NCBI GenBank assembly: GCA_937923605.1 | Contig: CALDTY010000004.1 | Span: forward strand, 1 to 64,000 | Length of the DNA: 64,000 bases | Direction: 5' to 3' | From: Candidatus Absconditabacterales bacterium | Lineage (GTDB): Bacteria; Patescibacteriota; Gracilibacteria; Absconditabacterales; Absconditicoccaceae | Shown here: piece after piece, positions 11,951 through 23,549 of the stretch | Layout of the letters: every line of letters starts with the position of its first letter | Position numbering within the stretch: the stretch's first letter is position 1 | Made by a program: the position numbers and the translations under genes | The notes under the pieces: generated by a model | Told to the model about the DNA's origin: nothing | The model's database searches: none | Seen by the model: only the letters and a program-made list of their open reading frames with translations

Positions 11951-13180
11951 TTATGCAAATTTTGAATCTAAAATATTTTTTTTATATAACGTTGAAATTA
12001 TTTCTCATCAAACCTCAATCACTGGAATATGGTTTCTTAAAAAAATTGGTATTTTTTGGTTTATAAAAAACTTATTAATATTTTTCCCTCTAAATCTGTC
12101 TCAAATTATTGTCTTTCTTTGGTTTCATGAAACATCAAAAACATAAGGCAACACCATATCTTCTTGCCAAAATTTCTTTTTTGATTTTATGATATATGTT
12201 TGTCAATGACATCTGAAAATATACCAACCTCTAACATATTTAAATCCTTTGTTTTTTCATAAAAAAGTAGTTATTTCATTTAAAAATCATTTTGAAATAT
12301 TGTTATAAATTCACATAAAATTCAATAACTCTTGTAATGTTTCAATATTTGAAAACATTCAAATCTTGTAATATTCTTCAACTGAAGACCAATAAGAAAT
12401 ACATGGAACAATAGATAAATTTTCGACATATATCTTCATTTCTTTCTCTAATTCTTTGTATAATTTTATATAATAAATGTAATCATTTTTAGTTAAATTG
12501 TTTTTATTCTGCTTCCTAATTTTATTTCTAAGTGTATAATTTACATCAAAATTTGAATTATCAATAAAGTACTTAAGTCAAACCTTATCACATATATGTG
12601 TGATTTGATCTTTTTTAAGATATATAAGTGGACGCAAATAGACAAAATGTAAAATTTTTCAAGTAATTGCTCTTGTAGTAATATTTTTAACTTGCGTCAT
12701 ATTAATAATTCAACGGTTTCATGATCATCTTTTTTTATTCATTATTGATGTTTCAATACGATCATCCAAATGGTGTCATGAAATAAATACAACTTCTCAT
12801 GATCTATGGGAAATAATATTTCTAAAAAATTGTTGTCTTGCATTTCTATAACTTAATTCATTATGTGTGTTTCAAGAATATGAACAAGCTATAAAATTAA
12901 TTCAATGTTCTTTACAGTATTGTCTTAGGTATATTTCTTCATTATCTGATTCTAATCTTGCTTTATGGTTAACATGACAAACAAAGATGTTTTTTAACAT
13001 AATTTGTTTGCTTTTCAGTAATGATAAAATGATATGAAAGATTAAAGAACTGTCAGCTCATCAAGAAACAGAGATAACAATTTTTGATGTGTTTTTTATT
13101 TGTTTACTACAAATATCAATAACTTGTGAAAGCTTTGGAAAATTATATACTTGCTGGAAAGGATTTTTTAATCAATACAT
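11951..13180 (-). CDS. tilS: tRNA(Ile)-lysidine synthase
   Basis: SKIVISVSGGADSSLIFHIILSLL (SGGxDS, both Gly = TGA), ..NIFVCHVNHKARLESDNEEIYLRQYC..ELSYRNARQQFF..GHHLDDRIETSIMN..YLRPLIYLKKDQI..FIDNSNFDVNYTLRNKIRKQ. Confidence 0.9.
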
Positions 13181-13192
13181 ATATTTATTATA

Positions 13193-13663
13193 ATGATAGA
13201 TTCTAACTTTACTATTAAAATTGATGATTTCTTATCTAATAACACTCGTGATGATGAAGTAGTTTTTACTGACAAGTTTTCAACAAAACTTCCACATCTT
13301 TCAACATGAATTTCAGCTGATTTATATATTCAATCCTGAGATGATAAAAGTTTTTTTATAACTATGAAGAATTTTTCATACTCACAGAAATTGATGTGTG
13401 ATGTTTGTTGACTTGTTTATGCTAAAAACAGCACACATGAAGAAGTCTTTTTAAAATTTTTTTGAAACTGTGATGAAGAGCTATTAAAAGAAAACGAATA
13501 TAATTTTGAATTATGATCATGATATATTGATTTAGAGCAAATATTTATACAAGAAGTTCTGCTTTGACAAGATATTCAACAATTGTGTGAAAAATGTTGA
13601 AAAAATAATAATAGTTGAATTGAGGATATAGTTGAATGAAACTCAATTATCTGGAAATCTTAA
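13193..13663 (+). CDS. DUF177/YceD-like protein
   Basis: 157-codon frame MIDSNFTIKIDDFLSNNTRDDEVVF...LMCDVCGLVYAK...LGQDIQQLCEKCGKNNNSG...; paired CxxC motifs. Confidence 0.5.
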
Positions 13664-13719
13664 CAAATTCAACACAATAATAATTACTTATTACTATTAT
13701 TATTTATCTATATTTTAAA

Positions 13720-14604
13720 TTATTTATAATTAACCTGATCAAAATTGTTGAAAACTTTATATCCTCATGCAAATCATAATACAAAAAGAAACAATACAAT
13801 AAAGAATGTATTTTGTTTTTCGTAATTTAAAGGGGAAACCATAACTATCGAGGCTCCTTCTCAAACCAAATTATTTGACTGCCATGGCCACAAAATAGGA
13901 AGTGATCAAATCATAAATCAAATAAGTATAGATAGTGTTGACCTACGATAATTAGTTATTAAATAAGAAATTAAACGGGAAAAGAGCGCCAATCCAATTA
14001 ATGCTCCAACCATAAACAACAAAAGAAAGAGTATATTTCCATCATTTATTGCTGAAATTAAAGGTTTATACATTCATAAAATTAAGAGTAAGAAACTTCA
14101 TGATATTCATGGTAAAATCATTGCACTTATTGCAACCGAAGCTGACAATATTATATACCACCAAACTGGATCATATCATCAAATTTGAAGTTTTCATATA
14201 AAAAAAGCCACACCACATCAAACTAACAATCAAACAATTTGATAAGAACTAAATACTATTTCTTTTCTAAGAAGAACAATAATAGAAGCGACAACTAATC
14301 ATAAGAAAAATCACCAAACCAGTTCTGGAGAATCTTCAATTAATGATTCTAAAAAATGTGAGAACAAGAGAATACTTGTTATTATTCAAAGAAATAATTT
14401 TATAAGAAAAGTTCATGACACCTTTGATCGTATTTGCATTATTTTTCAAGAGAATACGTCTTTAATGGTTTGTATATCAAGAATATTCTTAATACTTGAA
14501 AGTAATTTTTCATAAATTCATGTAATTAGAGCAATTGTTCAACCACTTACACCAGGCACCATATCACAAGCACCCATTAGTAATCAAATTAGAAATATTC
14601 TCAT
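13720..14604 (-). CDS. DUF368 multi-TM membrane protein
   Basis: [38 protein letters not shown]..., characteristic DUF368 N-terminus. Confidence 0.85.
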
Positions 14605-14728
14605 CTTTTTTAATAAATAAATACGTTACTTGTAGGAAGATAATAAAAAAAAACAAATGTTTATAAAGTACCTCTTGATATAAAACAATATATAAGTATA
14701 GCTTAACTCGTTTGAAAATTAATATGAA

Positions 14729-15100
14729 ATGAATCAATTACAATGATTTGACACATATCGTAAATGTAGCAATCTTCAAAAAGTTTATCAAGACATCTAC
14801 AATATAGATAACTCAAAAGAATCTATCAATCAATCACTTGCAACATGTATTGATTATTTTCTGAAACAATGATTTATTCCAGATTCTTTAGTTTATTCAA
14901 TCTCAAAAACATTTTTTGAAAGAATTAACGCACAAATAAAAATTAATAACAACATCAATAGTGAACTAATTAACCTTATTAACAATTATATTTTTCTATA
15001 TACATATGAATCACCATCTTCAACCATGGTTTATTTTCTTGAAAGACTCCATATTTATTGTGATTATTTAGAAAAAAAACCTTTAAATAGAGTGAGGTAA
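14729..15100 (+). CDS. Hypothetical protein
   Basis: 124-codon TGA=Gly frame MNQLQGFDTYRKCSNLQKVYQDIYNIDNSKES...; convergent with 15083..16219. Confidence 0.45.
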
Positions 15101-16219
15101 AACAACAATATTTCATTTATAGTAATTGGATATATATATTTTCATATAATTACTTGGGACAATAAGTGTATCAATATTTTTTTGTATACCATATAATAGA
15201 AACTTAGAACTAATATATTTCAATAATAGAGGAATAAATCGAATAACTTTATACAATGAGCGAGGTCAAATCACTTCAAAACCAGCTTTTAACCATTGAG
15301 AAAAATTCATTTTTCAAAGAAAACTATCTTCAGAGTACACTTTTGAGGGAAAGGGATGAAAAATTCAAAAATCATGAATAGTTAGTAATTTTTTTCAAGT
15401 AAAATATCTTCAAATAAACAACAATGGGAGAGGTCAAATAAATCTTTGGATACTATGGAACCAAACAACGTTATATGGTTCTTTTTTTAAGCTTTTAATA
15501 AGTTTGTAACACATAAACAAATTAAAAGAGCTAATTGGTAATAATAAGTACCTAAAAAAAACATTCTTTCAAGAATATCAAAATATATTAGATACAGAGC
15601 CTCACCATAATAATAATTGTTGTTTAACATTAAAAATATATGACTCTATTCATCAAATAGATCAACTAAAATCAGAAACCAATAAAAAATTGTTGTTATC
15701 AACTTTGTTTCAAACAAGTAACTCAAATCTCTCTTTTCGTTGTAACCAACTATATTGTCCATATGTTTCAATACATTTTTTTGACAATAAACCATATTCA
15801 AGAGAATTATTTTTGTTTATCCAACTTTTTACTACCTCATAGAAATTGACATCATTTTCTCAATCTATAACACATTCACCAAATTGATTTAATCAACCTT
15901 TTCTAAATCAGATAACTGGGACACCTACAGATAAAGAATCTAATGCACTTAATCAAAACGTTTCTAAAAATCTACTAGGCATTAGTGAAAAATCGCAATT
16001 TTTCCATTTATCCAAAACAAGATCCTTATTTTGTTGTCAATAATAGTATAAAAATGGATATTCAGGGATACGTTTTTTTAATAATCAATCTCAAAATATA
16101 TGAATTTCTATTTTTTCACTCAATGGAGTTAAAGAAATCTGATCACAAAAATTCAAAATAAGATCAAATCATTTTTCATAAGTTAGTCTTCATGCGTAAA
16201 TAAATTTAGTTTTTAACAT
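15083..16219 (-). CDS. GT4-like (GT-B fold) glycosyltransferase with C-terminal domain placed before N-terminal domain
   Basis: First half MLKTKFIYAGRLTYEKGFDLILNF...SLMPSRFLETFGLSALDSLSVGVPVIGFRKGGLNQFG...; second half NNFLLVSDFSGSIGGIESYIFNVK...KKLLTIHDFGIFHPFPSKVYSE...KNIDTLIVPSNYMKIYISNYYKGNIVVLPHSI*. One uninterrupted 379-codon frame. Confidence 0.85.
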
Positions 16220-16892
16220 TATGTTGATCAAAAAATCATACAACAAATTCTCATTTTATCACCAATCATCATAATTCAATTTGTTTAATTAGTTCTTCAG
16301 CTGTTCATATTATATGTTGCTCATGCATTTTAGAAATTTCTCTTCAAATATATATTTTTCATTTGTATCACTCATTTTTTACTTGCTGTAACATTTTTTC
16401 AATTCTATGTACAGATTCATAAACAAAAACAGGGTAGTCATGTTGTAAAATTTCTTTTATCGCCCCCATTCTTCACTTCTTTTGAGGGAGAAAACCTTTG
16501 TAGACAAAACTAGACGTATTTGTAGGACATGCAATAACTCATGGTATTAATGCGTTTGCTCAAGGCAATATTTCAAAAGGTAAATGAAAATCCCAACACA
16601 ATTTAATAAGATGTTTTCAAGGATCACTTAATCATGGAGTACCAGCTTCACTAACCACTCAACAATCCTGTTCTTTAACAAATGTTATATATTCATCAAT
16701 TCTATGTTCTGGTGTATATGAAGTAAGACTATATAATTTTTTTGTTTTCCATTCTATATCATACATTCTTAAAAGTTTAATTGTAGTTCTTGTGTCTTCA
16801 CAAAACAAAACAGTAACACTTTCAAGAAGTTTTAGTGCCCTTACTGTTATATCATCTTTATTACCTATTGGAGTTGGAATAAAACTTAACAT
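16206..16892 (-). CDS. rsmI: 16S rRNA (cytidine1402-2'-O)-methyltransferase
   Basis: MLSFIPTPIGNKDDITVRALKLLESVTVLFCEDTRTTIKLLRMYDI...VSEAGTPGLSDPGKHLIKLC...; ends TAA. Confidence 0.9.
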
Positions 16893-16946
16893 CTTATAAT
16901 TTAATTCTAAATTAGACTCTATAGTATATAATGGTGTTATTAAAAC

Positions 16947-16975
16947 AATCAAAAAACCTCACCATAAGGTGTGGT
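16947..16975 (-). terminator. Terminator-like hairpin + T run downstream of tRNA-Cys
   Basis: Minus strand ccacaccttatggtgaggttttttg. Confidence 0.5.
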
Positions 16976-17030
16976 ATTTGAAGCTACACAGAGCTGATAT
17001 CTTTTCTCTCGATCCATGGAATGGAATTAA

Positions 17031-17104
17031 AGGCACCTACGGGATTCGAACCCGTGAACCGAGGTTTTGCAGACCTGTGCGATAGACCACTCCGCCAAAG
17101 TGCC
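17031..17104 (-). tRNA. tRNA-Cys (GCA)
   Basis: GGCACTTTGGCGGAGTGGTCTATCGCACAGGTCTGCAAAACCTCGGTTCACGGGTTCGAATCCCGTAGGTGCCT; anticodon loop CTGCAAA. Confidence 0.9.
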
Positions 17105-17142
17105 ATGCGAAGTACTATATGAAAATTAATTTAAAATACAAT

Positions 17143-18039
17143 TTATTTTTCCCACAATTTATTCGGGTATATTCAATTTTCTACTAACTTTAAAATCGCT
17201 TTTTGTGTTATCGGCTTATCTTCACTATACGTAACTCAATATCGCTTGTCTTGAGAAATCATCACATCACAATAATTTCATATTTTTTTTGAAAATGAAT
17301 TGGCTGCGGAAGGAATGTAAAATTCATATCAATCATCCATTCAGTGATTTTCTAAAAAGCTATAAAATTCCTTCTCTAAATTATCAAAAAAACTAGAATG
17401 AAATCACCAAAAATTCATAGAAGCAATACTATCATCCACTAAAGTGACTCAATTTGGATTTACTACAGTGGATGGAGTACTACGTTTTAGTTTTAATCGT
17501 TCAGCCACATGTAATAACTTTCAATTTTCATCTACCTCACAAATCCCTCTATTAACTGTACCATTTTCAGACAATGTGTTTTTTAAAATATATCAAACTA
17601 GAGAACATGTATTTTCTTTACAGTTATTTGATAACCAGTCATGCATTTGTCTAAATCAGTCTACTCAATAGTAGTCATCGGCGTTGATTACACAAAAATT
17701 TCAATTTACAACTTCTCTTGCAGACAATACAGCGTGTCAAGTTCACCATGGTTTTGTACGATTTTGGATATTTTCAAATCAAGTAATTTTGGGATTTACC
17801 TCTTGAAACACATAACTAACTTTAATACTTTTTTCAAAACGTCCACCTAGAACTTCCTTAAATTGATCATAAAATGATTCACGTATAATAAGAACAACAT
17901 GATCAAATCACGCTCTAATTGCATCATATATACTATACTCTAGAATTGTTTCTCAATTTGGTCAAAAAGAATCTATTTGCTTTAATCCTCAGTAGCGAGA
18001 TCACATTCAGGCCGCCATTATTACAAGTGATGTTGTCAT
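17143..18039 (-). CDS. NDP-sugar pyrophosphorylase / nucleotidyltransferase
   Basis: MTTSLVIMAAGMGSRYGGLKQIDSFGPNGETILEYSIYDAIRAGFDHVVLIIRE...GTGHAVLSAREVVNGNFCVINADDYYG. Confidence 0.88.
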
Positions 18040-18110
18040 ATTTTGCTAACTATAAAATTATATAATAATTTCTTACTTGGTATTTTCAAGACAGATGTGT
18101 TGACAAATAA

Positions 18111-20597
18111 TTATTTATATATTTTGAGATTTTCAATCAATTGAATTACAATTCACTGAAAACTACTTTTTATGGGTTTTCTGATGTCATCAATATCTGT
18201 TGTTGATATTGGAATTTTTCAATTTTTTATACTATAAATATTTTTCAATCAAATATTATCTTTAAACACAAAATTATTATCTAACGCCAAGGTTTCCTTC
18301 CAATTCACCTCTTTTTCTTGTATTCCATTTTGCATATATGATGAAAACGATACCTTTTTTAAGTGTGAAGTGATGTCATATAGAACAGATTTATTGAAGT
18401 TAGATTCAGTTTTTTGTTTATCATAGTCATCTTTTAGTCTACCAATTGAACTATTAGAAGTAGTGGTTTTTTTATTCAATTTTGATTCTAATTTATCTAT
18501 ATTTTTTTGATAACGTTCTAAAATTTCCTCTCTACAAAGAATAATATTAGATTCTTTCACAATACAAACTTGATTATTAACTATTTTTACATCTACTTCT
18601 TTCATCCAACCAGTATCACTCAACTCAATTATATTACTAGATGTTCAGTAATGTGTTCATTCCTTTGTCTTTGGATAACAAAATTCATCATAAATATATT
18701 GTCCATTCTTAGATTTTAACCTAAAGCAACTTGCAGAGTTATATAGTCAGAAGTTTCCAGTCCGTACAAATTTTGTATCTGTGATTTTTGTTCAAGTTCA
18801 TAGTTTCTTTTCTCATTTTAGTGTCTCAATAACAAGATTATTTAAATCAACTACTCATGTTCAAGTCCTTTGTAAGGTAATTGATTCATTATTCATGTCA
18901 GATCATAAAGGATTAGGTAGAACAGAGTATATATCTAGCAAATTATAGAGTGTAATTTTTTGAGGCGGTGAGATTGGTGCTAAAATTTGAGAATCTCCAA
19001 ATTCATTGTTTGTTCAAGATACAAGTACAGGACTCTGCTTAAAATAATTCTTTTTAAATGACTTTAAACTATTGTCGCTTATTTCAGAATACCACTCTCC
19101 TTCCTTTGTTTCTGGATAGCAAACTTCATGGAAGATGTATCAATCTTTTGATTCTAAGGTGAAGCAACTTTTTCTATTATATAATCATAAATCTCATTTT
19201 ATCTTTACCACATTCCCTCACTCGAGAAAAATTGAATCTAGCTCTCTTCTGCGGCTTCAAGAGTTTACAACCAGTCAACTTATGTCAATATCATTATTTC
19301 ATGAGTAGATAAGGTATAACTCTTCGCTTTCTCAATCTGATCAAATAGGGTTAGGTAGGATTGAAGTGACTAATATATTAGGATAAATAGTATAACTGTT
19401 TTGTTCGAAGCCTACAACATCATGGTTAGATACATTTAAATTATCTTTTTCCATATTTTCTTGTTTTTTTGTGTTTTGAGGAGTTTCTTTTTTTGGTGTA
19501 TTTAGTATTACTGTAGTTTTACATAATTTTGCATCTTTATATATTTGCAAGGTTATTTTATGTAGTCCATCATCATTTATAGTGTAACTTGAAGGATTGC
19601 ATTTAGTTTTTTCAGTTTCACTAATTCAGTCTCGTTCACAATGATAAGTAGATGATCAATTCTGAAGTTGTTTTCATTCAAAAGCTCATTGTAGGTTTAT
19701 ACTATCTCCTTGATGAAAAACGGATTTATTTTGAACAAGAATAGAGCATCAAACAGATTCATATATATCTTCTAGTCACTTTATATTTCCATCACCTTTA
19801 ACTCCAAAATAACGTACTCAATCTTTTTCTTGTATAAGATTAAGCCACTTTCAATAGGCATGTTTCTCATAGACCACATTGTCTATAACCTGTCAATCTT
19901 GTCACAATATGCGAATATCTTCTCAAGAGTCTGTGAGAGAAAGTCATTCAATATACATGGATCCATTACCTACATTATCTTGATTAGATAGTCTTATCCT
20001 TTCTCAACTAAATAGACTAACTGTTACTTTCTTTGAAGCATCTCTATATCAAAGTCCTTCAATAGTAATATCTCATGTTGAGTTTTCTAGGGCTACAATG
20101 TCTACATACTCTCAATTTGTTCATGAGGCTAGAATTTCTACAATTTCTAATGATCAAGTGAAAGCTGATATAGATTGGTCAACAGCAATCTCCGATAAAT
20201 CACTTTTTTTAAGTGAAAGGTTATTCTTTTTAGCATCTTTTAGATTATCAGAAGTTGCTAATAACGTATCCATAACGATTCAACTTCATAGTAATTGGAT
20301 TTCCCATTCGATTGAGTCGGAAAGACTTAGTCATAAATTTCAAAAATATTCTCATGTATGTCAGTATGTATTTGTTTCATTGTCCCCGAGTATTATATTT
20401 CAAGTAGTATAAATTGGTAGAACAATAGAATCATTTTTCGCTCAAGAAATAAGTAAACTTCATGTAAATGATTTATTCTTTATAAGTATCCATTCATCTT
20501 TTCAAGCAAATCAAATTTCTGAAAATTCTATCTTTCAGTAACATATTCATAATAGAATATATATCACAAGACATACTGTAACAGCAATTTTTTTCAT
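18111..20597 (-). CDS. Secreted multi-lamin-tail-domain (LTD-like) protein
   Basis: 829-codon frame: MKKIAVTVCLVIYILLGICYGKIEFSEI...; LTD-like SLEIVEILASGTNGEYVDIVALENSTGDITIEGLGYRDAS.., LVTSILPNPIGSDGESEELYLIYSGNNDIDISGLVV.., DIYSVLPNPLGSDMNNESITLQSTGTGVVDLNNLVIET.. Confidence 0.7.
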
Positions 20598-20758
20598 AGT
20601 GAATGTGTAGAAATAAAATACTTACATAATAAATTTTAATTTGTATATATTTAGTACGATTATTACAAAAGTAATAAAATTTCATAACCTTTTCATGGGC
20701 TTTTACTTCTACTTTAGTATATATAGATCAATCTTTATCTAGAAAACTTGAATACACG

Positions 20759-21655
20759 ATGACAATCTATTTAGTGTGATATTATTGATATAAAAATTTT
20801 TGAGATGAAATACTGCTTCTTTGACTCATTAGTTATATTACTATAAATTTTCCAAAAGTTGAAAAAATTATAATTATTTGACCTGATATAGCTTGGTTAA
20901 AAATGTGGATCAAAAAAAATAATTCTTATATTAACTACCCTTGAATAATATCATACAAAAAATCAGTCCCATTCTTTCCAAAGAAACAAGATCTCCTATT
21001 CATTTGAGGTTGAGAAGTACTAACAGACGAGAGAAAACCACCACATAATTGATGGAATTATTTATTTAGGTATTTCCCTTTCTTTTTAAGGAGGAAAGTA
21101 ACTTTTTTGTGAGGAATAGGATCTATAAAAAGAAAGTCTACAAAATTTTTATACAAAATCTTATTTGCATTTGTTTCAACCGTTATTGTAAGAGAAAAGT
21201 TTTCAAAAAAAATTGTGTGAAATTTTGCTGAAAATGTAATTCTACATAGAGATTTTGCATACGATATAATTGAAGAAGTCAGTCCTGTAATAAAAAAGTG
21301 AGGGTATGTAATTCTAAACTGCAACAATCATATTTTTACCCAAAAATCTAAAGATAAAATTAAAACATTTTACAATAAACACATTTCATTATGAAATGAG
21401 GTATATTTTATTGCTTGAACAATGTGAAATGATGACAGTGATATGGTAATATATGAAGAGTTGTGTCAAGGTTTACCAAATATAAAACTTTTTGATCGAA
21501 CAAGTAAGTCAATTCTACAAATATGCTCTTTTTTCTCATGAGCCAGTTGATGACTATCTGCTAGATTACATGTTATTCTACTACTAAAATTCTACTCAAT
21601 TCCATTTGATGCATTTGAGTATCAGGAAAAAGTATCTCGTCTAGTGAATACATAG
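20759..21655 (+). CDS. csaB: Polysaccharide pyruvyl transferase family (CsaB-like)
   Basis: MTIYLVGYYGYKNFGDEILLLGLISYI...FIGGGEVLTDERKP...TVIVREKFSKKIV...ASGGLSARLHVILLLKFYSIPFDAFEYQEKVSRLVNT. Confidence 0.75.
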
Positions 21656-21712
21656 TTTTAGTTTAAAGGTTGATAAATATTTATCGTTATTGGCCTATAG
21701 ATAGTATACATA

Positions 21713-23173
21713 ATGCTAAAATTGTTTGCACTGCAATTTATATTTTCTATTTTTCTTCTTACACTATTTATTCCTATTTCTTTGTTCATTTTTGGACAAT
21801 GTATATGATTTTCTAGTATCTATGTTATTTATATTTATAGAAACAAAAAATATACAATTTGACTACTTGTGTCATGTTTTGCCGTCACAATGGCTTTCCT
21901 CTCTACTTATAGATTTTATTTTACAAACTCCTTGTTATATTCAAATAGCAATAATTGATCTATATCATGAATAGTCGTCTGAGGCCGCAAAGATAATGTA
22001 TACATATTGGAAACCAATTATTGAGAGATATTTTTACGCAATGTTGGCTGAAAACTCAACTATTGACAAAAAATTTCTGTAAAGGGAAAGATATCTCTTA
22101 CAGACATATCCATGATATGAAAAATGTTCCCATTGAGTTCAACTCAGACCTATTGAGAGTTTAATTATGATACTTGGCGCTGGGTGAACTGAATACTATG
22201 AGATATGTATAGCCCCTCATTTGCGTATTTAGAAACAAGAGAGAGCAATCTAATTTCCTTTAAATGATCACTAGTACAGTACATTGATAATATATATTGA
22301 TCTAGAAATGGTTCATTATTTAGCTGATTGTTAATTTGAGATATATTCCATATGAGTAAAGAAGAATACCAAATATATATAAATAGCAGCTTAGTTCACT
22401 TAGTAGCAGTAAGCTGATGAAATTTATTAATGATTGCTGCAGGATTATGAATAATATTATTTATATTTCCATACTATATTAGGTTGATACTTATTTGAAT
22501 CTGAGTCTGTGTATACGGTTGGGCTGTTTGACTAGATTCCTCTATACAAAGAGCATTACTTATGTTTATTTGTCTTTATCTGTCATATTTTTTCTGAAGA
22601 AGGTGATCTCTGATTAGAAACCTAGGAATAGCCTGACTTACATTACTAATTTATAACCCCTATATTTTAAGTTATGATCTAGGATTTTCTTTAAGTTTCT
22701 GAGCTGTATATGGTATTATATTTTTATCATCATATATCAAAAGTATTGAAGAGTCTTTTAATGTCTCCATTAATGTATTATTAAAAAATTATGTATTCCC
22801 TACATTTTGAGCTAGTTTATGAACATATCCTATATTGTTATTTTTCATTTGACCAATTAATATAGTAGGAATAATAGGAAATTTACTGATAGTCCCTATG
22901 TTGCCTTTTATTTATTTATGTTGAATCTTAAGTCTTATTTTTACAGAATGATCTCATTGATTTATTCTATACTCAATTACAAAATTCTTCCTAGAAGCTA
23001 TTTATTATATAGCCTTTATGGTTTCTAAGTACTGAATTTATCTTTGACAAGAAGAATCAAATAACTTAGTATATATTACTTCTATCTTATTCTTGTATTT
23101 TCTCTTTTACTATATAAAGAGAAATAAATTTTTTTTAAAACAAGGAAGCTTGGATTTGAACCAAAACTTTTAG
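21713..23173 (+). CDS. comEC: ComEC/Rec2-type DNA uptake membrane protein
   Basis: 487-codon frame; ..SSLVHLVAVSGGNLLMIAAGLGIILFIFPYYIRLILIGIGVCVYGWAVGLDSSIQRALLMFICLYLSYFFGRRG..LSYDLGFSLSFGAVYGIIFLSSYI.. Stop TAG lies in the opposite-strand tRNA gene. Confidence 0.85.
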
Positions 23174-23211
23174 CTTCGGAGGCTAACGTGCTACCATTAC
23201 ACTACTTCCTT
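23141..23211 (-). tRNA. tRNA-Arg (CCG)
   Basis: AAGGAAGTAGTGTAATGGTAGCACGTTAGCCTCCGAAGCTAAAAGTTTTGGTTCAAATCCAAGCTTCCTTG; acceptor AAGGAAG/CTTCCTT, anticodon stem TTAGC/GCTAA, loop CTCCGAA. Confidence 0.85.
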
Positions 23212-23549
23212 ATAACGAGTACTGTATCTGTTTGTCATTTTGTTTCAAGTCATGTCTGAAAGCACTTAAAAACCACTCATTTTTAGTGCAAACTAGACAT
23301 AGAAATAGACAAAAAGCAACAAGAAAGGTTGTCACATCACATTGTTATACTCGTAGTTATAGCTGAGTCACAAGCTTATACCTATATTTTGTGGCCACAG
23401 ACTCCTCATAAAAGGTTAGTGTTTAGCTTTATAGATATTGTTTACTTTGCTTGCATTGTTTATCTATTACGGTACAACTAACTTATAAGGAGTCCGTTCC
23501 TTATTTTATTGTGTTCTGTGTTCAATTTTATTTATTCATGATTTATTAC

